Below, piece by piece: positions 25,648 to 32,014 of a stretch of 32,014 nt of DNA (its first letter is position 1; every line of letters starts with the position of its first letter). Source of the DNA: Reyranella sp. (GTDB taxonomy: Bacteria; Pseudomonadota; Alphaproteobacteria; Reyranellales; Reyranellaceae). A program made the translations under genes and the position numbers. The notes beneath the pieces are model-generated. The model saw nothing but the letters and a program-made list of their open reading frames with translations, was not told where the DNA came from and made no database searches. Location of the stretch: assembly GCA_019745575.1 (NCBI GenBank), contig JAIETA010000130.1, positions 1-32,014 of the forward strand, written 5' to 3'.

Positions 25648-26160
25648 ATGACCACCACACCCCCGCCCGCCCCGCCGGCCCCCGACCAGCCCCAGGTGGC
25701 GGCCCCCCTCACCATGCACGGCCAGTACATCAAGGACCTCAGCTTCGAGAATCCGCGGGCGCCGCAGAGCCTGATCGAGCAGACCCAGCCGCAGCTCACC
25801 CTGAACGTCCAGGTGACCAACCGACAGTTCGACGCCAAGACCTTCGAAGTGGCGATCACGATCGAGGCGTCGGCCCAGACGCCGGCCAAGGAGCCGCTGT
25901 TCATGCTGGAGCTGGTCTATGCCGGCACGGTGTCGCTGGGCGACCTGCCGCAGGAGGCCTATGGGCCGCTGCTGTTCATCGAGACGCCGCGCCTGCTGTT
26001 CCCGTTTGCCCGCGCCGTCGTGGCCAACGCCACGCGCGAAGCTGGCTTCCCGCCGCTCAACATCGCGCCGGTCGACTTCGTGGCGCTCTACCGCCAGCAA
26101 CTCGAGGCCAACGGCGGCCGCATACCCGGTGTCGCCGACGGCCCGGTCGGACACGCCTGA
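25648..26160 (+). CDS. secB: Protein-export chaperone SecB
   Basis: A 170-residue cytoplasmic export chaperone that keeps preproteins unfolded and hands them to SecA. SecB features are LTMHGQYIKDLSFENP (about residues 21-36), PLFMLELVYAG and the AREAGFPPLNIAPVDFVALY segment near the end. The N-terminal 20 residues (rich in Pro/Thr/Ala) and the Gly-rich tail are variable extensions. The ribosome site is poor (AAAGCGAC). The stop codon lies in the first copy of a 17-base tandem repeat. The gene converges with dnaQ, its usual neighbour in alphaproteobacteria. Confidence 0.95.
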   Translation: MTTTPPPAPPAPDQPQVAAPLTMHGQYIKDLSFENPRAPQSLIEQTQPQLTLNVQVTNRQFDAKTFEVAITIEASAQTPAKEPLFMLELVYAGTVSLGDLPQEAYGPLLFIETPRLLFPFARAVVANATREAGFPPLNIAPVDFVALYRQQLEANGGRIPGVADGPVGHA

Positions 26161-26215
26161 TTCCCGGACACGCCTGATTCCCGGACACGCCTGATCCGCC
26201 GGCACATCTGATCCG
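26148..26215 (+). repeat. 17-base tandem repeat over the secB stop
   Basis: CGGACACGCCTGATTCC occurs at 26148-26164 and again exactly at 26165-26181. A third copy at 26182-26198 differs only at its end, and a degraded copy follows to 26215. The first copy encodes the last residues (GHA) and the TGA of secB, so the array grew by copying the gene end. Because each unit brings its own TGA in that frame, or falls after it, the protein end is unaffected. Confidence 0.9.
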
Positions 26216-26236
26216 CCGCCAGGCGCCCGCCCGGCG

Positions 26237-26917
26237 TCAGGTCTTCAGCCACAGCGGGTCGGCGAGACTTTTCAGAAACTCGGCATGGGCCGCGAGTTCG
26301 GCGGCGGTGGGCGTATGCGGCCGCGCCGGGCGGACCGGCCGATTGTTGGGCGCGCCCGTGCCATCGGCCGCCGTGCCCGACATCTCCGGCGCGAGGCCGA
26401 GATCGCGCTGCCGACCGCCACTGAGCTCAAGATAGACCTCGGCCAGAAGCTCCGAATCGAGCAGCGCGCCGTGCTTGGTGCGATGGGCGTTGTCGATGCC
26501 GAAGCGCTCGCACAAGGCATCGAGGCTGGCGCGCTGGCCGGGAAACTTGCGCCGCGCCATCGACACCGTGTCGACATAGGGGTTCGACAGCTTCGGCCGG
26601 CTGGCGCGCTCCAGCTCGGCATTGAGGAAGCCCAGGTCGAACTGCGCATTGTGGATCACGAGCTGGGCGTCGCCGAGGAAGGCCAGCAGCTCGTCAACCC
26701 GGTCGGCAAACAGCGGCTTGTCGGCCAGGAAATCCTCGGTCAGGCCGTGGACGTCCTGCGCGCCGGTCGGCATGTCGCGCTGGGGATTGAAGTAGCTTTG
26801 GAAGGTGACGCCGGTGGCCACCATGTTCACCAGCTCGACGCAGCCCACCTCGACCAGGCGATGGCCGGCGAGCGGGTCGAGGCCCGTGGTCTCGGTATCG
26901 AGGACGACTTCGCGCAT
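26237..26917 (-). CDS. dnaQ: DNA polymerase III epsilon subunit
   Basis: A 226-residue 3'-5' proofreading exonuclease of the replicative polymerase. The DEDDh motifs are complete: Asp7 and Glu9 (LDTETTGLD), Asp94 (HNAQFDLGF), and His149 with Asp154 (KHGALLDSELLA). A Pro/Ala-rich linker and a C-terminal alpha-binding helix region (ELAAHAEFLKSLADPLW) follow. AGGAGCGGT stands right before ATG 26917; an upstream in-frame ATG at 26992 would overlap the coaE end and lacks such a site. It lies 26 bases after coaE and is probably co-transcribed. Confidence 0.95.
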   Translation of the reverse strand: MREVVLDTETTGLDPLAGHRLVEVGCVELVNMVATGVTFQSYFNPQRDMPTGAQDVHGLTEDFLADKPLFADRVDELLAFLGDAQLVIHNAQFDLGFLNAELERASRPKLSNPYVDTVSMARRKFPGQRASLDALCERFGIDNAHRTKHGALLDSELLAEVYLELSGGRQRDLGLAPEMSGTAADGTGAPNNRPVRPARPHTPTAAELAAHAEFLKSLADPLWLKT

Positions 26918-26943
26918 ACCGCTCCTGTAGCCTATTTGCGATG

Positions 26944-27606
26944 CTACTTGCGACGGGCGCGTGCCAGGCGGGCTGTGAATTTCTCGCGCCACGGGTTGGG
27001 CGGCCAGAAGGTGCCCGGCCGTCGCCGGAGCTTGGCCACCGCGGCGGCGAGCGCCGCCCGCGTCGGGGCAAGTCCAAGACCGGTCGGGATGACGATGCTC
27101 GCCTTGCGGCGCTTCTGCGCATCGGGGATCTGCTGGCGCAGAATGCCCAGGAACTTTTCCGTCGTCATGCCGGGCCGAGCGAGGACGCGCTGGCGCTGCA
27201 GGAAGGCTGGCGCGCTCACCACCAGGGTGGCGTCGAAGCGGCGCTCGCCCAGGCCCTCGAACAACAGCGGGATGTCGAGCACGACCAGCCTGTCGCCTCG
27301 CAGCGCGGCGCGGCGCAGGAACGCGCGCTGCCGTCGGCCGACCAGGGGATGAACGATCGCCTCGAGCCGGCGCAGCGCGTCCCGGTTGCCGAAGACGCGG
27401 GCGCCGAGCGCCTGGCGGTCGAGCACGCCGTTCGTCACCACGCCGGGAAACGCCGCCTCGATGGCGGGCAACGCCGCACCGCCCGGCGCCTGCAAGGCGT
27501 GGACGGCAGCATCGGCGTCGTACACGGGCACGCCCATCCGCCGCAACATGGCAGCGGCGGTGGACTTGCCCATGCCGATCGAGCCGGTCAGCCCGACGAT
27601 AACCAT
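26944..27606 (-). CDS. coaE: Dephospho-CoA kinase
   Basis: A 220-residue enzyme for the last step of CoA synthesis, phosphorylating the 3'-OH of dephospho-CoA. The P-loop GSIGMGKST is at 8-16, followed by YDADAAVHAL and the LDIPLLFEG motif near residue 115. The C-terminal 20 or so residues (WREKFTARLARARRK) form a basic tail beyond the usual 200-residue length. It leads the coaE-dnaQ pair. The 23-base gap from the quinone oxidoreductase stop means all three minus-strand genes may share a transcript. Confidence 0.94.
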   Translation of the reverse strand: MVIVGLTGSIGMGKSTAAAMLRRMGVPVYDADAAVHALQAPGGAALPAIEAAFPGVVTNGVLDRQALGARVFGNRDALRRLEAIVHPLVGRRQRAFLRRAALRGDRLVVLDIPLLFEGLGERRFDATLVVSAPAFLQRQRVLARPGMTTEKFLGILRQQIPDAQKRRKASIVIPTGLGLAPTRAALAAAVAKLRRRPGTFWPPNPWREKFTARLARARRK

Positions 27607-27629
27607 CTACGACGGGGCCACCCGACCAA

Positions 27630-28607
27630 TCAGGGGACGAGGACGGTCTGGCCAGTGGTCTTGCGGCCCTCGAGATCGCGATGCGCCTGGGCCGCCTCGC
27701 CCAGTGGGTAGCGCTGGTCGATGGCGATCTTCACCTTGCCGCTCTTGATCATCTTGAACAGCGACTTGGCCGACGCCTCGAGTTCGGCGCGCGTGGCGGT
27801 ATAGGCGCCGAGGCTCGGCCGGGTGAGATAAAGCGAGCCCTTGGCGCCCAGAATCGCCGGCGGCTGCGGGGCCACCGCGCCCGAGGCGTTGCCGAACGAC
27901 ACCAGCAGGCCACGCGGCTGCAGGCAGTCGAGCGACGCATTCCAGGTGTCCTTGCCGACGCCGTCGAACACGACGGGCACCTTCTTGCCCTTGGTGATCT
28001 TCATCACCTGCTCGACGACGTTCTCCTTGGAATAGTCGATCGTCCACTTGTAGCCGTTCTTCCTGGCCAGCGCGGCCTTCTCCGGCGACGACACGGTGCC
28101 GATCACCTTGTAGCCGCGCGCCTTGGCCCACTGGCCGAACAGCAGGCCGACGCCGCCGGCGGCGGCGTGGAAGAGCACGGTGTCGCCCGTCTTGAGCCAG
28201 GCCTTCGCCGTGCGGTCGACCAGATACTCGGTCGTCATGCCCTTCAGCATGATCGCCGCCGCCTGTTCGTCGCTCACGCCCTTGGGCACATGAACGAGCT
28301 GGTCGACGCCCATCAGGCGCTCCTGACAATAGGCGCCGAGCACGCCGCAGTAGGCGACTCGATCGCCCTTCTTGAAGCCTTTGACCTTGGGGCCGACCGC
28401 GACGATCACGCCCGCCGCCTCGCGGCCCACCGCGTTTGGCAGCGGCACCGGGTAGAGACCGGTGCGGGTGTAGACGTCGATGAAGTTGAGGCCGATCGCG
28501 GTGTGGCGGATCTTGACCTGGCCGGGACCGGGCGCGCCGACGTCGACGTCGTGCAGCTGCATCTTCTCGGGGCCGCCGTTTTCGTGGATCAGGATGGACT
28601 TGGACAT
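27630..28607 (-). CDS. Quinone oxidoreductase (NADPH:quinone reductase, zinc-less MDR)
   Basis: A 325-residue member of the medium-chain dehydrogenase family, QOR branch. LNFIDVYTRTGLYPVPLP (about residues 40-57), GREAAGVIVAVG and the nucleotide-binding HAAAGGVGLLFGQWAK (about 148-163) are characteristic. No zinc-ligand cysteine set is seen, as expected for QOR, which reduces quinones by one electron from NADPH. ATG 28607 follows GGAAAGC. It diverges from the sugar dehydrogenase across 118 bases. It stands in front of coaE-dnaQ, where aroE would be expected in the classical order. Confidence 0.9.
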   Translation of the reverse strand: MSKSILIHENGGPEKMQLHDVDVGAPGPGQVKIRHTAIGLNFIDVYTRTGLYPVPLPNAVGREAAGVIVAVGPKVKGFKKGDRVAYCGVLGAYCQERLMGVDQLVHVPKGVSDEQAAAIMLKGMTTEYLVDRTAKAWLKTGDTVLFHAAAGGVGLLFGQWAKARGYKVIGTVSSPEKAALARKNGYKWTIDYSKENVVEQVMKITKGKKVPVVFDGVGKDTWNASLDCLQPRGLLVSFGNASGAVAPQPPAILGAKGSLYLTRPSLGAYTATRAELEASAKSLFKMIKSGKVKIAIDQRYPLGEAAQAHRDLEGRKTTGQTVLVP

Positions 28608-28725
28608 CTGAAGCTTTCCCCGTGTTGTTGTCTGGCCGGTGACGTGCGCCCGCCTGCGGTGGTCGAGTATAGTGGCCGCCCTTCGGCACGCCAGCCCGGC
28701 GCATCCCTGTTTCCAGGAGGGTTTC

Positions 28726-29849
28726 TTGCAACGGCGACGTCTTCTGCTAGCGACCGGCGCGGCGGCGGCTTTCGCTGCACCCGCCATCGGCCGGGCCCAG
28801 GACATGTCCGCAGCGCCGCGGCGACGTATCGCCTGGTGACGCTCAGCCGCGACCTCGAGCAGCCGTGGGGCCTGGCCTTCCTGCCGGACGGTCGCATCCT
28901 GATCACCGAGCGGCCGGGCCGCCTGCGCGTCTTCGCCAACGGACGCCTGGAGCGGGCGCCGGTCGGCGGGCTGCCGAAGATATATGCGCGCGGCCAGGGC
29001 GGTCTGCTCGACATCTGCCTGCATCCCGGATTCGCCGACAACCGGACGCTTTACCTCTCGTACTCTGCCGAGGGAGAGGGTGGCGCGGCCACCGTGGTGG
29101 CCCGCGCCGAACTCAGGGACGGTGGCCTGCGTGGGGTGCGGCCGATCTTCGAGGCCCTGCCGCGCACGTCGGGCGGCCTGCATTTCGGCTCGCGCATCGC
29201 GTTCGACCGCGCCGGCCTGATGTACGTCACCACCGGCGAGCGCTACCAGATGCGCCGCGCCCAGGATCTCGGCGATCTGGTCGGCAAGGTGGTCCGGCTG
29301 CGCGACGACGGCGCGGTGCCGCCGGACAACCCCTTCGTCGGCCGGGCCGGCGCGCGACCGGAGATCTTCACCTGGGGCCATCGCAATCCGCAGGGGCTGG
29401 CGATGCATCCCCAGACCGGCCGCATGTGGCTGGTCGAGCACGGCCCGCGCGGCGGCGACGAACTCAACCTGCTGACGGCCGGCGCCAACTACGGCTGGCC
29501 GCTCACCACCCACGGCATCGACTATTCGGGCGCCGTCATCAGCCCGAACAAGAGTCTGCCCGGCATGGAAGATCCGGTGCGGGTCTGGGTGCCGTCGATC
29601 TCGCCCAGCGGCCTCGCCTTCTACACCGGCGACCGTTTTCCCGGCTGGAAGGGCTCCGTCTTCACCGGCGCGCTGTCGAACAACGCGCTGTTCCGCATCG
29701 AGCTCGACGGCGAACGCTGGCGCAGCGAAGAGCGGTTGATCGTCGACCGTCTTCCCTATATCCGCGACGTGCGTCAGGGGCCCGACGGGCTGCTCTACCT
29801 CGTCACCCACAGCGACGATGGCGGCCTGTACCGTCTGGAACCCGCCTGA
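28726..29849 (+). CDS. PQQ-dependent (YliI-like) sugar dehydrogenase, apparent frameshift
   Basis: The mature part matches soluble aldose sugar dehydrogenases: EQPWGLAFLPDGRILITERP, GGLLDICLHPGF, GGLHFGSRIAFD and GHRNPQGLAMHP (with the family's active-site His in the propeller), then EHGPRGGDELNLL. Such enzymes oxidise aldoses in the periplasm with PQQ. The only export signal (MQRRRLLLATGAAAAF, twin-arginine-like, TTG start at 28726 after CCAGGAGGG) is read in a different frame and ends at TGA 28837-28839. The enzyme frame lies one base earlier (a -1 shift near 28805-28825). Either a base is missing in the sequence or the gene is frameshifted. A GTG at 28836 overlaps that TGA and could restart translation without export. 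Confidence 0.82.
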
Positions 29850-29861
29850 ACCCGGCCTCTC

Positions 29862-30473
29862 ATGCCCCCACCCGCCCTCATCCTCGCATCCGCCAGCCCG
29901 TCGCGGCGCCAGCTTCTGGCCAATGCCGGCCTGGCCTTCGAGATCGAACCGTCGGGCGTCGACGAGGACGAGGTCAAGCGCAGCCTGCTCGGCGAGCGCG
30001 CCCGGCCGCAGGACGTCGCCGAGACGCTGGCCGAGATCAAGGCAACGCGGGTGTCGGCGCGGCATCCGGCGGCCATGGTGATCGGCGCCGACTCGACCCT
30101 GGCCTGCGACGGCCGGCAGTTCGACAAGCCGCCGTCGCTGGCCGCGGCGCGCCGCCAGCTGCAGGCGCTGGCCGGCCGGACGCACGAACTCTGTTCGTCG
30201 GTGGTGGTGGCGCGGGCCGGCGTGCGGCTGTGGCACTGCAACGAGCGGGCGCTGCTCACCATGCGGCCGCTGAGCGATTCGTTCCTCGACGCCTATCTGG
30301 CGCGGGCCGGCGAGGCGGTGACGACATCGATCGGCGCCTACCAGCTCGAAGGTCTGGGCGCCCATCTCTTCAGCCGGGTCGACGGCGACTACTTCACCAT
30401 TCTCGGCCTGCCGCTGCTGCCGCTGCTGGCATTCCTCGCCGGCCATGGCATCGGCCTGGAGCGGGCGGCGTGA
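29862..30473 (+). CDS. maf: Maf-family nucleotide pyrophosphatase
   Basis: A 203-residue Maf/YceF/YhdE-type enzyme that hydrolyses nucleoside triphosphates, often modified ones, as house-cleaning. ASASPSRRQLL (9-19) is the phosphate-binding start, GADSTLACDG the acidic pocket, and TTSIGAYQLEGLGAHLF the late signature. The subclass (dTTP/UTP or 7-methyl-GTP type) cannot be fixed by eye. The gene begins 12 bases after the sugar dehydrogenase and overlaps aroE by 4 bases (GTGA), a sign of coupled translation. Confidence 0.92.
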   Translation: MPPPALILASASPSRRQLLANAGLAFEIEPSGVDEDEVKRSLLGERARPQDVAETLAEIKATRVSARHPAAMVIGADSTLACDGRQFDKPPSLAAARRQLQALAGRTHELCSSVVVARAGVRLWHCNERALLTMRPLSDSFLDAYLARAGEAVTTSIGAYQLEGLGAHLFSRVDGDYFTILGLPLLPLLAFLAGHGIGLERAA

Positions 30474-31372
30474 GCGCTTCGGTGGATCCCTACGCGCGTC
30501 TGGTGGCCGAGGCGCGTGGCCGGCCGTTCGCCGCTATCGTCGGCTGGCCGGTCGATCATTCGCGCTCGCCGGCGCTGCACGGCTTCTGGCTAAAGCAGCA
30601 CCGGATCGACGGTCACTACGGGCGCCTGCCGGTTGAACCCAAGCGACCGGCGCTGGAAGAGCTCGTGGCCTTCCTCAGGCGAACGCCCAACGCCCGCGGC
30701 TGCAACCTCACCCTGCCGCACAAGATCGAGATCATGCCGCTGCTCGATCGCATCGACTCAGGCGCGCGGCGCATCGGCGCGGTCAACACCGTGGTGAAGC
30801 AGCCCGATGGGTCACTGGAGGGCCGCAACACCGACGGCTTCGGTTTCCTCGAGGCGCTCAAGTACGGCGCCCCCGCCTGGCGCGCTGCGACCGGGCCGGT
30901 CGTCGTGCTGGGCGCCGGCGGCGCCGCGCGGGCGATCGTCGCCGCCCTGGTCGATGCCGGCGTGCCCGAGCTGCGCCTGCTCAATCGCACGCAGAAGACG
31001 GCGATCGATCTCGGCGTCGCCTTCACGCCCGGCGACGAACGCCGCATCGTCGTCGACCGCTGGGACGACCGCGCCCGCGCCCTCAGCGGCGCCGCGTTGC
31101 TGGTCAACACGACCTCGCTCGGCATGAAGGGCCAGCCGCCGCTCGATCTCGACCTCTCGCACCTGCCGCGCGGCGCCGCGGTCTACGACATCGTCTATGT
31201 CCCGCTCGAGACCGGCCTGCTCGCCGCCGCCCGGGCCCGCGGCAACCGCTGCATCGACGGGCTGGGCATGCTGCTGCACCAGGGCCGGCCGGGCTTCGAA
31301 GCGTGGTTCGGCACCAAGGTGACCGTGAGTGTCGCGCAACGCCGCGCCGTGGCCGCCGACCTGGGAGTTTGA
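30470..31372 (+). CDS. aroE: Shikimate dehydrogenase
   Basis: A 300-residue NADPH-dependent enzyme of aromatic amino acid synthesis, reducing 3-dehydroshikimate. The substrate site HSRSPALHGF (30-39) and the catalytic Lys85 in NLTLPHK are clear. Asn120-Thr-Asp122 (NTDGFGF) is the second half of the active site. The NADP fold GAGGAARAI (about 146-154), NRT and NTTSLGM follow. The start is GTG 30470 overlapping the maf TGA. Its neighbours maf and (elsewhere) coaE-dnaQ are the classical alphaproteobacterial set. Confidence 0.95.
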   Translation: MSASVDPYARLVAEARGRPFAAIVGWPVDHSRSPALHGFWLKQHRIDGHYGRLPVEPKRPALEELVAFLRRTPNARGCNLTLPHKIEIMPLLDRIDSGARRIGAVNTVVKQPDGSLEGRNTDGFGFLEALKYGAPAWRAATGPVVVLGAGGAARAIVAALVDAGVPELRLLNRTQKTAIDLGVAFTPGDERRIVVDRWDDRARALSGAALLVNTTSLGMKGQPPLDLDLSHLPRGAAVYDIVYVPLETGLLAAARARGNRCIDGLGMLLHQGRPGFEAWFGTKVTVSVAQRRAVAADLGV

Positions 31373-31374
31373 AG

Positions 31375-31800
31375 ATGGAGCCGAATCCGCCGCCGGGCTT
31401 CGAGCCGCTGTTCCGGTCGAGCCCCTTTCTCGATCACAATGGGCCGTTCTTCTCGCGGGCCAACGACGACGGCACGTTCGTCGTCGGGCTGCGCATCCTG
31501 CCCAAGCACGCCAACGGCCGCGGCGGCGCCCATGGCGGGTTGCTGATGACGATGTGCGACATCGCGCTGGGCTATCGCACCACGCGCAGCCAGACGCCGT
31601 CGCCGATGCTGACGACGGCCAGCGTCACCACCGACTTCGCCGGCTCCGCCAAGGTCGGTGACTGGGTCGAGGCGCACGTCGAAGTCCACAAGGTCGGCGG
31701 CAGGCTGGCTTTCGCCAACTGCTACCTGGTCTGCAACGGCGAGCGGATCGTGCATGCCAGCGCGGTGTTCGCGCGGACGGGGGATCGCCCAGCTTCATGA
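31375..31800 (+). CDS. PaaI-family hotdog thioesterase
   Basis: A 141-residue single hotdog domain. The central helix motif HGGLLMTMCDIALGY near residue 53 and the LTTASVTTDFAGSAKVGDW strand pair are those of the PaaI/YbgC-like acyl-CoA thioesterases. The substrate could be a phenylacetyl- or other aryl/acyl-CoA; nothing near it decides this. It follows aroE after 2 bases, with GGGAG as the ribosome site, so it is the third gene of the maf-aroE operon. A very strong inverted repeat begins 2 bases after its stop. Confidence 0.9.
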   Translation: MEPNPPPGFEPLFRSSPFLDHNGPFFSRANDDGTFVVGLRILPKHANGRGGAHGGLLMTMCDIALGYRTTRSQTPSPMLTTASVTTDFAGSAKVGDWVEAHVEVHKVGGRLAFANCYLVCNGERIVHASAVFARTGDRPAS

Positions 31801-31801
31801 T

Positions 31802-31832
31802 CTTCCCCTTCGCGGAGTCCGCGAAGGGGAAG
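31802..31832. terminator. Perfect 15-bp inverted repeat after thioesterase
   Basis: Bases 31802-31816 (CTTCCCCTTCGCGGA) are the exact complement of 31818-31832 around a single central G. It follows the thioesterase stop by one base, as a terminator of the maf-aroE operon would. There is no T-run, so it may work by structure alone or be an intergenic palindrome. Confidence 0.6.
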
Positions 31833-32014
31833 TGTCGCCGTCTCGCGGCTTGTAACCAAGCCGCCAGGCGACGAAGGGGTCGGAGATCAGGTTCTTGACC
31901 GTTCTGAACCGCGCGAGCTCTCGCGCTTGATTACAAGCGCTGCCGCTCGCCGTCTCGCGGCTTTGCCCGACGGGCCAAGAGACGAGAACGGCCCCGACAG
32001 GATAAAAGAGCGGT
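31833..32014. other. Hairpin-rich right end, gene content unclear
   Basis: This stretch contains GCGGCTTG-TAAC-CAAGCCGC (31845-31864, flanked by CGCC/GGCG arms), GCGCGAG-CT-CTCGCGC (31911-31926) and GCGCTTG-ATTA-CAAGCGC (31923-31940), the last two overlapping so that only one can form at a time. GGTTC (31890-31894) also faces GAACC (31906-31910). TCGCCGTCTCGCGGCTT occurs at 31835-31851 and 31947-31963. On the minus strand an open frame runs from the window end to TGA at 31797-31795 (with FRTVKNLISDPFVAWRLGY), but it has no start here and the repeats argue against coding. I cannot name it. Confidence 0.4.

Noticed and set aside
26148-26215. Tandem repeat as a CRISPR array
   Set aside because: The 17-base units are directly adjacent without spacers, and no cas gene is nearby.
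27630-30446. Very long minus-strand open frame running through the sugar dehydrogenase and maf
   Set aside because: Only its last third, the quinone oxidoreductase, has real protein features. The upstream part is antisense to two well-supported genes, and a good start lies at 28607.
31795-32014. Minus-strand partial protein ending in SPSRTPRRGRS
   Set aside because: The end is made by the 15-bp inverted repeat and the middle overlaps hairpins and a direct repeat. There is no start in the window and no recognised family, so I left it as part of the structured region rather than calling a gene.
31980-32014. TTTATCCTG on the minus strand as a DnaA box
   Set aside because: It differs from the consensus TTATCCACA at key positions and stands alone, so it gives no support for an origin here.

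Overview
The window is GC-rich (about two thirds G+C by eye) chromosomal DNA, densely packed with genes on both strands. I see no tRNA, rRNA, CRISPR array, phage gene or intact insertion sequence. Several features point to an alphaproteobacterium. These are secB, dnaQ, coaE, maf and aroE lying together, an intracellular PHB depolymerase, two tripartite-tricarboxylate (Bug-type) binding proteins, and an alpha-methylacyl-CoA racemase. A soil or water Rhodospirillales/Hyphomicrobiales organism of the Reyranella kind is my low-confidence guess.

Layout, left to right. Positions 1-1506 hold the tail of acetyl-CoA synthetase and an amidase. Positions 1516-4603 hold a minus-strand operon: a MESH1-type HD hydrolase, an NDH-2-like FAD oxidoreductase and two near-identical flavin reductases. 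Positions 4669-6542 carry a SCO copper chaperone and the PHB depolymerase. Positions 6543-8778 hold a repeat-bearing gap, a Bug protein and a divergent MmyB-like regulator, which is followed by an NTF2-like gene and a metallophosphoesterase. RecQ (10186-12027) is followed by two very small genes and a hormone-sensitive-lipase-like hydrolase. Positions 13946-17329 form a minus-strand operon (beta-propeller, metallo-beta-lactamase fold, atypical SDR). It diverges from a racemase, CysZ/EI24-like membrane protein and lipoprotein operon (17451-19707). A DUF4394 protein behind an ECF-like promoter, an S33-type hydrolase, a membrane LytTR regulator, a gentisate dioxygenase, a second Bug protein and a PuuD-type amidotransferase follow up to 25478.

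The right end (25648-31800) is housekeeping. secB faces dnaQ, dnaQ follows coaE, and maf-aroE-thioesterase run the other way. A quinone oxidoreductase and a PQQ-type sugar dehydrogenase (apparently frameshifted) sit between the two halves. In many alphaproteobacteria maf-aroE-coaE-dnaQ is one directional run, so the run looks broken and inverted here. The last 210 bases are full of hairpins and carry a 17-base direct repeat.

Most of the window is ordinary metabolism. The items most worth a second look are the MESH1-like hydrolase co-transcribed with NAD(P)H/flavin enzymes, an SDR that has lost its catalytic residues inside a propeller/MBL operon, the split sugar dehydrogenase, an 11-base motif shared by the PHB depolymerase and a lipase-like gene, a 17-base tandem repeat at the secB stop codon, and the structured right end.
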